Shown here: piece after piece, positions 9,726-18,065 of the stretch
How positions within the stretch are numbered: position 1 is the stretch's first letter
How the letters are laid out: every line of letters begins with the position of its first letter
Assembly: GCF_014170335.1 (NCBI RefSeq)
Contig: NZ_LZZS01000003.1
Coordinates: forward strand, 186,001-250,000
Length of the DNA stretch: 64,000 nt
DNA from: Achromobacter sp. UMC46
GTDB lineage: Bacteria; Pseudomonadota; Gammaproteobacteria; Burkholderiales; Burkholderiaceae_B
Direction: 5' to 3'
Notes under the pieces: model-generated
Told to the model about the DNA's origin: nothing
Database searches by the model: none
What the model saw: the letters and a program-made list of their open reading frames with translations, nothing else
Position numbers and translations under genes: made by a program

Positions 9726-11456
9726 ATGGAAGCGAGTCTCGAATCCGGCGCCAAGGCCGGCAAAGGCGGCAAGAAAAAGGCCGCGCGCGCGCCCAAGGTG
9801 AAGCGCAAGCTCCGGTTGCGCGATGCCCGCGTCGGTACGATGTTGCTGTGGGTCATGGCGTTCTTCGCGATCTTGATCGCGGCGGTAGGCGGCCTGGCGG
9901 CGTTTTTCCTGCAGCACAATTACGAATCCATCCGCGAAGTCAACGCGCTGACCGAGCGCGCCAAGCAAGTCGAAGTGATCAATAGCGACATGCTGCGCGC
10001 CCGCGTGAGCCTGATGGTGGCCGCACGCCACCTGCAGGAATCCGGTTGGGGCAGCGGCGAGAACTCGGCCCGCGACGCGGCCGCGGCCCTGAAGGGCGCG
10101 ACCGACCTGTTGACCGGCGTGCGCGCCCGTTTCGCGGACTTCCAGAAGAACATGCTGCAGGACGATACGGGCCGCCAGCTGTCGATGAATCTCGTCCGCC
10201 GCTACCGTTCGTACATCGATGACGGCGTGGACACCATGGTGGAAGCCCTGCGCAGCGAAGACTATTCGACGTTCTACATGGTGAACAACGAATACGGCAC
10301 GCCGCGCAGCGCGGCTTTCATCGAAGCCTTGAGCGACTTCGGCAAGTACATCGGCGCAGAGCAGCAAGCCACGATCGATCAGGCCGAGGCGAACTTCAAC
10401 CGCGCCATGGTGGCCGTGGCCGTCGCGGTGGGCCTGGCGCTTCTGTTGATGGTGTTCTGCCGCATCCTGTTCGGCCGCCTGGTCGTGCGTCCGCTGGTGG
10501 AAGCCGGCCAGCACTTCGACAAGATCGCTGCTGGCGATCTGACCAGCCGCGTCGAAGTCCGTTCGCATAATGAAATCGGCCAACTAATGGCCGCTGTCAA
10601 GCGCATGCAGGAAAGCCTGACGCGCACGGTGGCGACGGTGCGCCGTGGCGTGGATGAGATCACGGTGGGCTCGCGGGAAATCGCCGCAGGCAACACGGAC
10701 TTGTCCAGCCGCACCGAAGAGCAGGCCGCTTCCCTTGAGGAAACGGCGGCATCGATGGAAGAGCTGGCGTCCACGGTGAAGCAGAACGCGGACAACGCGC
10801 GCCAGGCCAACCAGCTGGCGGCCAGCGCGTCGGACGTGGCCGAGCGTGGCGGTTCGGCGGTGTCTGAAGTGGTCAGCACGATGCAGGGCATTTCTGCCAG
10901 CTCGCGCAAGATCTCGGAAATCGTGTCGGTGATCGACGGCATCGCGTTCCAGACGAACATCCTGGCGCTGAACGCCGCCGTGGAAGCGGCGCGCGCGGGC
11001 GAACAGGGCAAGGGCTTCGCGGTGGTGGCGGGCGAAGTGCGCTCGCTGGCGCAGCGCAGCGCGCAGGCGGCCAAGGAAATCAAAGGCCTGATCGAAGACT
11101 CGGTCACGAAGGTGGGCGCGGGTTCGCAGCAGGTGGAACGTGCGGGCGCGACGATGCAAGAGATCGTGGCGTCGGTCAAGCGCGTGACGGACATCATGGG
11201 CGAGATTTCGGCGGCGTCCGAAGAGCAGTCCAGCGGCATCGACCAGGTGAACCGCGCGGTGTCTCAGATGGACGAAGTGACGCAGCAGAACGCGGCCTTG
11301 GTGGAAGAAGCGGCCGCCGCCGCGGGTTCCCTGCAGGATCAGGCGCACCGTCTGGCCGAAGCCGTCGCGGTGTTCAAGATCAACGCCGGCGAAGTGATCG
11401 AAGTGCCAGCGCATCAACTCGGCGGCTATGCCGCGCCGACGTTGACGCAAGGCTGA
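9726..11456 (+). CDS. Methyl-accepting chemotaxis protein, untethered (receptor 3)
   Basis: Third tandem chemoreceptor, about 576 residues. I chose the ATG at 9726 ([12 protein letters not shown]) because GGGGGA lies 4-5 bases before it; the in-frame ATG at 9714 adds only four residues and has its purine block too close. Unlike receptors 1 and 2 it starts with about 35 basic cytoplasmic residues ([17 protein letters not shown]) before TM1 (about 38-62). TM2 lies near residues 220-242. HAMP and the signalling domain repeat those of its neighbours, but it stops at [11 protein letters not shown] with no tail and no xWxxF pentapeptide. It may therefore depend on CheR/CheB bound by other receptors. 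Ligand unknown. Confidence 0.92.
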   Translation: MEASLESGAKAGKGGKKKAARAPKVKRKLRLRDARVGTMLLWVMAFFAILIAAVGGLAAFFLQHNYESIREVNALTERAKQVEVINSDMLRARVSLMVAARHLQESGWGSGENSARDAAAALKGATDLLTGVRARFADFQKNMLQDDTGRQLSMNLVRRYRSYIDDGVDTMVEALRSEDYSTFYMVNNEYGTPRSAAFIEALSDFGKYIGAEQQATIDQAEANFNRAMVAVAVAVGLALLLMVFCRILFGRLVVRPLVEAGQHFDKIAAGDLTSRVEVRSHNEIGQLMAAVKRMQESLTRTVATVRRGVDEITVGSREIAAGNTDLSSRTEEQAASLEETAASMEELASTVKQNADNARQANQLAASASDVAERGGSAVSEVVSTMQGISASSRKISEIVSVIDGIAFQTNILALNAAVEAARAGEQGKGFAVVAGEVRSLAQRSAQAAKEIKGLIEDSVTKVGAGSQQVERAGATMQEIVASVKRVTDIMGEISAASEEQSSGIDQVNRAVSQMDEVTQQNAALVEEAAAAAGSLQDQAHRLAEAVAVFKINAGEVIEVPAHQLGGYAAPTLTQG

Positions 11457-11518
11457 CCTTCCGCGCCTGCTCGGGCTGGCCGCGAACCGCGCGCCCGGCC
11501 TGACTGGTGGCGCAAGGC

Positions 11519-11556
11519 AAGGAATACGGCCGCGCCTGTGCGCGGCCGTATTCCTT
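11519..11556 (+). terminator. Long perfect hairpin after receptor 3
   Basis: AAGGAATACGGCCGCGC (11519-11535) pairs without a mismatch with the copy at 11540-11556 around a CTGT loop: 17 base pairs. The downstream arm ends TTCCTT and is followed by GAGG. It most likely ends the receptor transcript; it lies ahead of the FliA promoter of the next gene. Confidence 0.7.
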
Positions 11557-11598
11557 GAGGCAGGCGTTCAAGGATGCCGCGTGCGATTCCTACGCACG

Positions 11599-11625
11599 TT
11601 AAGTTTTCGAAAATTCAGCCGTAAA
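11599..11625 (+). promoter_or_regulatory. FliA (sigma-28) promoter for the Aer-type receptor gene
   Basis: TTAAGTTT, 11 bases, then GCCGTAAA, against consensus TAAAGTTT-N11-GCCGATAA (13 of 16 bases). The spacer contains the palindrome TTTTCGAAAA (11604-11613). About 150 bases of leader precede the GTG start. The rest of the 322-bp gap between receptor 3 and this gene holds only the terminator upstream and no reading frame I can support. Confidence 0.7.
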
Positions 11626-11778
11626 TAAAAATAGCGCCCGAAATGGGCGGTGAACAGCGTTTGACTGCGGCGTGCCCGCCAGACAAGCCACGGCGGGTAC
11701 CGGTCGATGCGGGGCGTCGGGTCCGGTTTGCCCGCTGCGGTGCATTCGCTGCGCAATCGAGGTAATTGGAGACTAGCT

Positions 11779-13374
11779 GTGCGCGTAAACCTACCCGTCC
11801 ATGATGTGGAAACCAAACTGCGTGAAGATCAATACCTGATCTCGCGCACCGATACCAAGGGCCGCATCGTCTACGCGAACCCGGCATTCGTCGAAGTCAG
11901 CGGATTCACTCGCGAAGAACTGATCGGCAAGCCGCACAACATCGTGCGCCATCCCGACATGCCGCCCGAAGCCTATGCGGATCTTTGGGATACGCTGGAA
12001 ATGGGCGAATCGTGGTTGGGCCTGGTCAAGAACCGGCGCAAGGACGGCGGCTACTACTGGGTGCTGGCCAACGCCACGCCCATCGTGGAGAACGGCGAAG
12101 TCGTCGCGTATTCGTCGGTGCGCGTGCGTCCGTCGGACGAACAGATCGAGATGGCCGAGGACCTGTACGCGCGGATCCGCGAAGGCACGGCGCGTGGCGT
12201 GCGCATCCATCGCGGGCGGCCGGTGCGCGCCGGCTGGCGGCGGGGCCTGGATGTGGCGGCGTTTCCGTTCAAGCGCAGCGTGCGCAGCCGGATGTTGCGC
12301 CACGCCTTGCTGTCGGCCGGCATCGTGGCGGCCGCGGGCGCCTACGGCCTGCACGCCAATTGGGCCAATTTGGACACCCTGGGCGTCAGCCTCGGGTGCG
12401 GCGCGATCGCGCTGGGCGTGATCGCGATTTTCGGCATGGGATGGAGCCTCTCCCGGTCGCTGCTGGATCCGATGGTGGATGCCGCCAACATGGCGCGCCA
12501 GGTCGCCGCCGGCAACTTGACTACGCAGATCGTGGCGGACTCCGACGACGAAGTGGGCAGCCTGAAGTTCTCCCTGGAGGTCATGCGCAAGAGCCTGATC
12601 GGCATTGCGCAAGACGTCTATCGCGGCATCGAGGGCACGACCCATGCCGCCGTGCATATCGCGCGCGGCAACCAGGAACTGGCCGGCCGCACGGAAGGTC
12701 AGGCGGCCTCGTTGCAGCAGACGGCCGCCAGCATGGAGCAGCTGACGTCGACGGTACGGCAAAATGCCGACAACGCGCGCCAGGCCAATCAACTGGCCGC
12801 CAGCAGCATGGACGTGGCGCGCCGCGGCGGCGTGGCGGTGGGCCAGGTGGTAAGCACCATGCACGGCATTTCCGACAGCTCGCGCAAGATCGCGGATATC
12901 GTCAGCATCATCGAAGGCATCGCGTTCCAGACCAACATTCTGGCCCTGAACGCCGCCGTGGAAGCCGCGCGGGCGGGCGAGTCGGGCAAGGGCTTTGCCG
13001 TGGTCGCCGGCGAGGTGCGCAGCCTGGCGCAAAAGAGCGCCCAGGCGGCCAAGGAAATCAAGGGCCTGATCGAAGACTCCGTGGACCGCGTGTCGGAAGG
13101 CTCGGCACAGGCTGAACAGGCCGGCGCCACAATGGAAGAGATCGTCGCTGCCGTGCATCGCGTCACCGACATCATCGGCGAGATTTCGCAGGCTTCGCAA
13201 GAGCAGTCCAGCGGCATCGAGCAGGTGGATTCCGCGGTGTCGCAGATGGATGTGATGACGGTGCAGAACACGGCGCTGGTGCAGGAGCTGGGTGGTGCAG
13301 TGCTGCAGTTGGGCAACCAGTCCGGCGCGCTGCGGGAAACGATCCGCGTGTTCCGGCTGACCGGACAGCCCTGA
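11779..13374 (+). CDS. aer: PAS-containing aerotaxis-type chemoreceptor (Aer family)
   Basis: Energy or redox taxis receptor of 531 residues. I chose the GTG at 11779 ([14 protein letters not shown]) because GGAG lies eight bases upstream and Aer proteins begin with this MR-NLPV pattern; an upstream start at 11707 adds 24 residues without support. Residues about 10-120 form a PAS domain ([31 protein letters not shown]) with the segment that in Aer holds FAD. Two closely spaced membrane helices lie near 175-220, with no periplasmic domain. HAMP and a methyl-accepting signalling domain follow ([19 protein letters not shown]). The signalling domain is diverged from the three neighbours. A FliA promoter precedes it. 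The FAD cofactor is inferred from the family. Confidence 0.9.
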   Translation: MRVNLPVHDVETKLREDQYLISRTDTKGRIVYANPAFVEVSGFTREELIGKPHNIVRHPDMPPEAYADLWDTLEMGESWLGLVKNRRKDGGYYWVLANATPIVENGEVVAYSSVRVRPSDEQIEMAEDLYARIREGTARGVRIHRGRPVRAGWRRGLDVAAFPFKRSVRSRMLRHALLSAGIVAAAGAYGLHANWANLDTLGVSLGCGAIALGVIAIFGMGWSLSRSLLDPMVDAANMARQVAAGNLTTQIVADSDDEVGSLKFSLEVMRKSLIGIAQDVYRGIEGTTHAAVHIARGNQELAGRTEGQAASLQQTAASMEQLTSTVRQNADNARQANQLAASSMDVARRGGVAVGQVVSTMHGISDSSRKIADIVSIIEGIAFQTNILALNAAVEAARAGESGKGFAVVAGEVRSLAQKSAQAAKEIKGLIEDSVDRVSEGSAQAEQAGATMEEIVAAVHRVTDIIGEISQASQEQSSGIEQVDSAVSQMDVMTVQNTALVQELGGAVLQLGNQSGALRETIRVFRLTGQP

Positions 13375-13400
13375 TTTTCCGGGCGGTTCCATGCAATGCG

Positions 13401-13428
13401 AAACGGCCACTGGAAAGTGGCCGTTTTT
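13401..13428. terminator. Terminator between convergent aer and fliR
   Basis: AAACGGCCACT (13401-13411), loop GGAA, AGTGGCCGTTT (13416-13426), then TT. Eleven perfect base pairs with A-rich and T-rich ends, so it can act in both directions for the convergent genes. Confidence 0.85.
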
Positions 13429-13458
13429 ACGCGTGTGGCGGTTCCTGGGGTAGAGGAG

Positions 13459-14247
13459 CTATCGGCCCGCCAGGGCATCGACCACGCGGCTCATGGCGCC
13501 CAGGCCGGACTCGAACAGCGACTCCAGGAAGGGACCTGAATGCGGCAGCACCACGGTCAGCACCGTGACGCCAACGATCAGCGTGACCGGGAAGCCCACC
13601 GAAAAAACCGACAACTGCTGTGCCGCGCGGTTCAGGATGCCCATGGCGAGGTTGATGGTCAGCAGCGCGCAGATCAGCGGCAAAGCCAGCAGCAGGCCGG
13701 AAACGAACACCGTCTTGCCCCATTCCACGACCACGCCCCAGCCGTTCTGATGCAGTTGGACCATGGCGACGGGCAGGGTGTCGAAAGAGCGCACCAAGGC
13801 CGCCAGGACCAGCAGGTGTCCGTCCAACGCCAGGAAGGTCAGCATCGCGACGATGTTGAACAAGCGGGAAAGCACCGCCGTGTTGGCGCCGGAACTGGGA
13901 TCGAAGAACGATGCGAACGACAAGCCCATCTGCAGGCCGACGAATTCGCCGGCTGTCTGTACGGCGGCGAACACGATTCGCATGGTGAAGCCCATGGCGA
14001 TGCCGATCAGCACCTGCTGCATCACCATCCACAGGCCGGCGAACGACCCAGGCGCGATCGGCGGCATCGGGTCCAGCGCCGGGCTGATGGCCACCGACAG
14101 CACGAACGCCAGGCCGACCTTGACCTTGACCGGGATGATGGATTCCGAGAAGAGGGGCGCCGTGCCCACCAGCGCCAGGATGCGCACGAACGGCCAGAGG
14201 AACTGGCCGATCCAGCCGTTGAGCTGTTCGAGCGTGAAGGCGATCAT
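13459..14247 (-). CDS. fliR: Flagellar export gate protein FliR
   Basis: Multi-spanning inner-membrane protein of the type III flagellar export gate, 262 residues, with about six hydrophobic segments (for example the region after MIAFTLEQLNGWIGQFLWPF). Typical FliR stretches are APLFSE and the FSVGFPVTL segment near the C-terminus. It is the last gene of the fliLMNOPQR run and starts 36 bases after fliQ. It ends facing aer across a shared terminator. Confidence 0.96.
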   Translation of the reverse strand: MIAFTLEQLNGWIGQFLWPFVRILALVGTAPLFSESIIPVKVKVGLAFVLSVAISPALDPMPPIAPGSFAGLWMVMQQVLIGIAMGFTMRIVFAAVQTAGEFVGLQMGLSFASFFDPSSGANTAVLSRLFNIVAMLTFLALDGHLLVLAALVRSFDTLPVAMVQLHQNGWGVVVEWGKTVFVSGLLLALPLICALLTINLAMGILNRAAQQLSVFSVGFPVTLIVGVTVLTVVLPHSGPFLESLFESGLGAMSRVVDALAGR

Positions 14248-14283
14248 GGGGGAGGCGTCCAGCGTCCAGCGGCGCGGGCGCGC

Positions 14284-14553
14284 TCAGGACACCAGCATGG
14301 GAATCTGGCCGATCAATAGCCGGATGTAGTCGACCATGACGCCGATCAGCCACGGGCCCAGCAGCACCAGTACGCCGCACATCGCCAGCAGCTTCGGAAT
14401 GAACGACAGCGTCATTTCGTTGATCTGCGTGGCGGCCTGGAAAATGCTGATGACCAGGCCGACCACCAGCACCACCAGCAGCAGCGGGCCGGCCATCGCC
14501 AGGACGATTTTCATCGCCTGGTAGGCCATGGTCATGACGGTTTCGGCTGTCAT
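14284..14553 (-). CDS. fliQ: Flagellar export gate protein FliQ
   Basis: Small export-gate subunit of 89 residues, the normal length, with two membrane helices (about 15-38 and 52-76). Motifs GLVISIFQAATQINEMTLSF and IPKLLA are the signature of the family. It assembles with FliP and FliR into the helical gate. It lies between fliP and fliR with short gaps. Confidence 0.97.
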   Translation of the reverse strand: MTAETVMTMAYQAMKIVLAMAGPLLLVVLVVGLVISIFQAATQINEMTLSFIPKLLAMCGVLVLLGPWLIGVMVDYIRLLIGQIPMLVS

Positions 14554-14572
14554 GGCGACTCTGCTCCCGGCG

Positions 14573-15364
14573 TTATTGGTAGAAGCTCTGGGCCAGCGAG
14601 CCCATGAGCAGGTTCCAGCCGTCGGCCAGCACGAACAGCATCAGCTTGAAGGGCAGGGCCACGGTCACGGGCGGCACCATCATCATGCCCAGCGCCATCA
14701 GCACGCTGGCTACCACCAGATCGATGATCAGGAAGGGGATGAAAATGGTGAAACCGATCTGGAACGCCGTTTTGAGTTCACTGGTGATGAACGCCGGCAC
14801 CAGGATGCGCAGCGGCACCTGCGAGGGGTCTTCCAGCGCCGGCTGCTTGGCCAGATTGGCGAACAGCGACAGATCGTTCTCGCGGGTCTGGTGCAGCATG
14901 AAGGTGCGCAGCGGGGCCGCCGCCCGTTCGACGGCGGTCTCGAACTGGATCGATCCTTCGGACAGCGGCTTGTAGGCGTCGGCGTATATCTTGTCGAACA
15001 CCGGCGACATCGTATAGAAGGTCAGGAACAGCGCCAGCCCGATCAGCACATGGTTGGGCGGCGACATCGCCGTGCCCATCGCGCTGCGCAGCAGCCCCAG
15101 CACGATGATGATGCGGGTGAAGCCGGTCATCATCAGCAGCGCAGCTGGCAGGAACGACAGCGAGGTCATCAGCAGCAGCGTCTGCATGCTGAGTGAATAG
15201 GTCTCGGAGCCGTTGGGGCCAGGGGTGGTGGTCAGCGCCGGCAGCGTGGCCTGGGCGACGACGCCTGCGGGGAACATCGCCAGGCCCAGCACTGCGGCGG
15301 CAGCCAGCAGCGGCAGCGCGTTCTGGCGGGCGCGGGTGGAGGTCGTGCGGGTGAGCAAACTCAT
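14573..15364 (-). CDS. fliP: Flagellar export gate protein FliP
   Basis: Core pore-forming protein of the flagellar type III gate, 263 residues from MSLLTRTTS. An in-frame start 66 bases upstream (15430) would run into the end of fliO, and the signal-peptide-like N-terminus ([24 protein letters not shown]) fits the start chosen. The conserved region LTSLSF-LPA and the [20 protein letters not shown] stretch are clear FliP signatures. Four or five membrane segments are visible. 28 bases separate it from fliO. Confidence 0.96.
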   Translation of the reverse strand: MSLLTRTTSTRARQNALPLLAAAAVLGLAMFPAGVVAQATLPALTTTPGPNGSETYSLSMQTLLLMTSLSFLPAALLMMTGFTRIIIVLGLLRSAMGTAMSPPNHVLIGLALFLTFYTMSPVFDKIYADAYKPLSEGSIQFETAVERAAAPLRTFMLHQTRENDLSLFANLAKQPALEDPSQVPLRILVPAFITSELKTAFQIGFTIFIPFLIIDLVVASVLMALGMMMVPPVTVALPFKLMLFVLADGWNLLMGSLAQSFYQ

Positions 15365-15392
15365 GGGTATCGCTTGGATCGCGCGCGGGGCG

Positions 15393-15716
15393 CTAGCGGC
15401 GCTTGAGCGCCTGGCCCAGCTTGGCCGCAAACGCTGCGGCGGGCAAGGGCGAACCCTCCGGCAACTGGCCGGCGGGCAGGGTATGCAGGGTGCTGATCTG
15501 GTTCGGGCCGACGCCCACCACCAGCCAGGTGTTGTCGATCTCGACGACGACGATGCTTTGGCGCGCGCCGACCGGCAGGCTGGCGACTTGCTTGAGCAGG
15601 TTGCCGCCGCCGCGCTGAGTCAACCCGGCGCGCTTGGCGAGCCATGCCGAAACCAGGATGGCGGCCACCACCAGCACAAGGCCGATGATGACGCGCAGCA
15701 GGGAGGACTCGGTCAT
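15393..15716 (-). CDS. fliO: Flagellar export chaperone-like membrane protein FliO
   Basis: 107 residues with a single N-terminal membrane helix ([21 protein letters not shown]) and a cytoplasmic domain that reads [24 protein letters not shown], the typical FliO core. FliO helps FliP assemble into the export gate. It ends 28 bases before fliP and begins 13 bases after fliN. Confidence 0.94.
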   Translation of the reverse strand: MTESSLLRVIIGLVLVVAAILVSAWLAKRAGLTQRGGGNLLKQVASLPVGARQSIVVVEIDNTWLVVGVGPNQISTLHTLPAGQLPEGSPLPAAAFAAKLGQALKRR

Positions 15717-15729
15717 GGCGCCGGTGCCG

Positions 15730-16281
15730 TCAACGGCGGTTGTTCAAGCGGTTGATCCGCTCGGACGGGGTGATGATGTCGGTCAGGCGAATGCCGTACT
15801 TGTCTTCGACGACGACGACTTCGCCCTGGGCGATCAGGTAGCCGTTGACGAAGATGTCCATCGGTTCGCCGGCAAGGCCGTCCAGCTCGACCACCGACCC
15901 CTGGCCCAGCTGGAGCAGGTTCTTGATGGTCAGGCGGGTGCGTCCCAGTTCGACCGTCAACTGGACGGGCACGTCCATGATCAGGTCGATGTCGGTGCCG
16001 GCGCCGGCGGTGGTGCCGGCCAGGGGCTTGAACACCGACTGCGACGCCGATTGGGCGGCGGGCTTCGCGGGAGCCGGCGCCGGTGCTGCCGCCGCGGGCG
16101 CAGGCGCTTCGGGTGTGGCGGGCGTGGCGGCGGATTGTTCAGCCATCGCGGCTGCCCAGTCGTCCTGCGGCTTCAGGCCATCGGCCTGGGTGGGCGGATT
16201 GGCGCGGGATTGTTCGGCGAGCGCGTCGGCCCAGTCGTCGGCCGGGGACGAGCCGGTGCCGGGCTCGTTCTTGTCAGTCAT
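15730..16281 (-). CDS. fliN: Flagellar motor switch protein FliN
   Basis: C-ring protein of 183 residues that controls rotation direction together with FliM and FliG. The C-terminal 85 residues are the SpoA domain (MDVPVQLTVELGRTRLTIKNLL, VVELDGLAGEPMDIFVNGYL). The N-terminal half is Ala/Pro-rich with two short repeats around DDWADALAEQSRAN and DDWAAAMAEQSAAT, an extension longer than in enteric FliN. Such repeats might bind CheY or a chaperone, but this is a guess. It overlaps the end of fliM by eight bases, so translation is probably coupled. Confidence 0.96.
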   Translation of the reverse strand: MTDKNEPGTGSSPADDWADALAEQSRANPPTQADGLKPQDDWAAAMAEQSAATPATPEAPAPAAAAPAPAPAKPAAQSASQSVFKPLAGTTAGAGTDIDLIMDVPVQLTVELGRTRLTIKNLLQLGQGSVVELDGLAGEPMDIFVNGYLIAQGEVVVVEDKYGIRLTDIITPSERINRLNNRR

Positions 16282-17281
16282 GGTCGGGGGCCTCGTGTGA
16301 ATCGGTATCGTAGGTAAACATGTTCTGTACGCGAAGCGCGTACTGGCCGTTGAAGACGCCGTAGCCGCATTCCATCAGCGGCACGCCATCCACATTGGCG
16401 ATGATGGTATCGGGCACGTCCACGGGAAGGACGTCGCCCACTTTCAGGCTCATCAGCTCGCGGATCGACGACGGGATGCGCGCGAATTCGGCGATCACGT
16501 CGATGTCGGCGCTGCGGACCTGGCGCGACAGCTGCTGCGACCAGCGCTGGTCCACTTCTTCCAGCGTGGTTTCCTGCAGCGGACGCGTCAGCAGATCGCG
16601 CACCGGCTCGATCATGGAGTAGGGCAGGCAGATGTTCAGGTCGCCGCCGGTCGCGCCGAATTCGATATGGAACGAGGTGACGACCACCACTTCATTGTTG
16701 CCGGTAATGCTGGCGAACTTGGTGTGCATCTCCGAGCGCACGTACTCGAATTCGATCGGATAGACGGGGTCCCAGGACTTGCCGTAGCTTTCCAGGGTCA
16801 GGTTGAGCAGGCGCCGGATGATGCGCTGTTCGGTCGTGGTGAAGTCCCGGCCTTCGACGCGCGTGTGGTAGCGGCCATCGCCGCCGAACAGGCTGTCGAT
16901 GACCAGGAACACCAGGTTCGGGTCATACGTGAAGAGCGCCGTGCCGCGCAGGGGCTTCATCTGAATCATGTTCAGATTGCTCGGCACGGGCAGGTTGCGT
17001 TCGAAGTCCGCGTACTTCAGGATTTTGATCGAGCCGACCGTGATGTCCGCGCTGCGGCGCATGAAGTTCAGCAACACGTTGCGCATATGGCGCGCGAAAC
17101 GTTCGTTGATCAGCTCCAGCGTCTGCATGCGGCGGCGCACGACACGCTCGGGCGAGCTCAGGTCATAGGCGCGCGCGCCGTCGTTGGGACTGGCCGCCGC
17201 GGTCTTGCTGTCGCTCTCGCCGGTGACGCCGGCAAGCAGCGCATCGACTTCGTCCTGTGAAAGGAATGCCTCGTAGGCCAT
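16274..17281 (-). CDS. fliM: Flagellar motor switch protein FliM
   Basis: 335-residue C-ring protein that receives phosphorylated CheY. The N-terminal CheY-binding motif is present as FLSQDEVDALLAGVTGE. The middle domain (RPLRGTALFTYDPNLVFLVID, FGGDGRYHTRVEGRDFT) and the C-terminal SpoA domain (LMSLKVGDVLPVD) follow in order. It begins two bases after fliL and overlaps fliN by eight bases. Confidence 0.97.
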   Translation of the reverse strand: MAYEAFLSQDEVDALLAGVTGESDSKTAAASPNDGARAYDLSSPERVVRRRMQTLELINERFARHMRNVLLNFMRRSADITVGSIKILKYADFERNLPVPSNLNMIQMKPLRGTALFTYDPNLVFLVIDSLFGGDGRYHTRVEGRDFTTTEQRIIRRLLNLTLESYGKSWDPVYPIEFEYVRSEMHTKFASITGNNEVVVVTSFHIEFGATGGDLNICLPYSMIEPVRDLLTRPLQETTLEEVDQRWSQQLSRQVRSADIDVIAEFARIPSSIRELMSLKVGDVLPVDVPDTIIANVDGVPLMECGYGVFNGQYALRVQNMFTYDTDSHEAPDHD

Positions 17282-17283
17282 GC

Positions 17284-17895
17284 TTATTGCACCACGAACG
17301 CCGTGAACAGCACGTCGGTGACATACTGGCCGTCCGGCAGGGGCGAGAACGGGCGGTTGACCGCCTGCTTGATCGCGGAAGCCATGTCGGTCTTGCCTTG
17401 CTGGGTCTGCACGCCAGTGGGCGATTGCGACGACAGCACCATCAGGATGCGGCTGCGCACTTCAGGCATGTATTTTTCCAGGCGGGTGCGGGTCTGTTCG
17501 TCGCTCACGCGCAGGGTCAGGCCGACGTGCATGATGCGTTCGGTGTCTGCGTTCTGCAACGTGACGGTGAATGCTTCGATCGGCACGAAGATCGGCGCGG
17601 GCACGGCGATAGGACCTGCCGGCGGCGCGACGAAGGTGGTCTGCGCCGCTTGCGGGCCTTGGCCGGGCTGGCCAGCCTGGCCAGGCTGGCCCCCAGGGAC
17701 CTGGCCGACACCCAGCTGCACCGCTGCGCCGGCTTGCGGCTGCTGCATGCGTTGGCTGATGAACCAGGTTGCGCCGGCGCTGGCGGCGGCGACGATGAGC
17801 AGGACCAGTATGGCCAGGATCGGGCGAAGGATGCGGCCGGCGCCGCCTGCGTTCTTCGCGCCCGACGGCGCGGATATGGATTTGGAAGTCGCCAT
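17284..17895 (-). CDS. fliL: Flagellar stator-associated protein FliL
   Basis: 203 residues with a single membrane helix at about 25-47 (RPILAILVLLIVAAASAG) and a periplasmic domain that ends in the family motif GQYVTDVLFTAFVVQ. A Gly/Pro/Gln-rich linker (QPGQAGQPGQGPQAAQ region) joins them. FliL surrounds the stator units and raises motor torque. A gap of about 170 bp precedes it after fliK; this is the largest gap in the block, so a separate fliL promoter is possible, but I cannot point to one. The gap also holds two small GC hairpins (17970-17985 and 18030-18055). Confidence 0.94.
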   Translation of the reverse strand: MATSKSISAPSGAKNAGGAGRILRPILAILVLLIVAAASAGATWFISQRMQQPQAGAAVQLGVGQVPGGQPGQAGQPGQGPQAAQTTFVAPPAGPIAVPAPIFVPIEAFTVTLQNADTERIMHVGLTLRVSDEQTRTRLEKYMPEVRSRILMVLSSQSPTGVQTQQGKTDMASAIKQAVNRPFSPLPDGQYVTDVLFTAFVVQ

Positions 17896-18065
17896 CTCGG
17901 TTTCGATGCGTATTGGGCCGCTGGTGAAAACGGATACTTAGTGGATGAAAGCATTCTGCCCCAGATCCCGCCTCGGCTTGGAGGCGAAAAACAGGGCGAA
18001 AGCCGCGTATCTCAAGCTATTGCTGCACTGCCCGCATCCATCGCTGGCTGCGGGCCGCCTGTTTG

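Noticed and set aside
11629-11636. AAATAGCG in the aer leader as an FlhDC half-site
   Set aside because: The other half of the box is absent and the site lies downstream of the FliA -10.
13427-14380. Long minus-strand frame of 317 codons over fliR and other large antisense frames across flagellar genes
   Set aside because: GC-rich coding DNA regularly opens such shadow frames; compositions are Arg/Ala/His-rich and the real genes lie in another frame.
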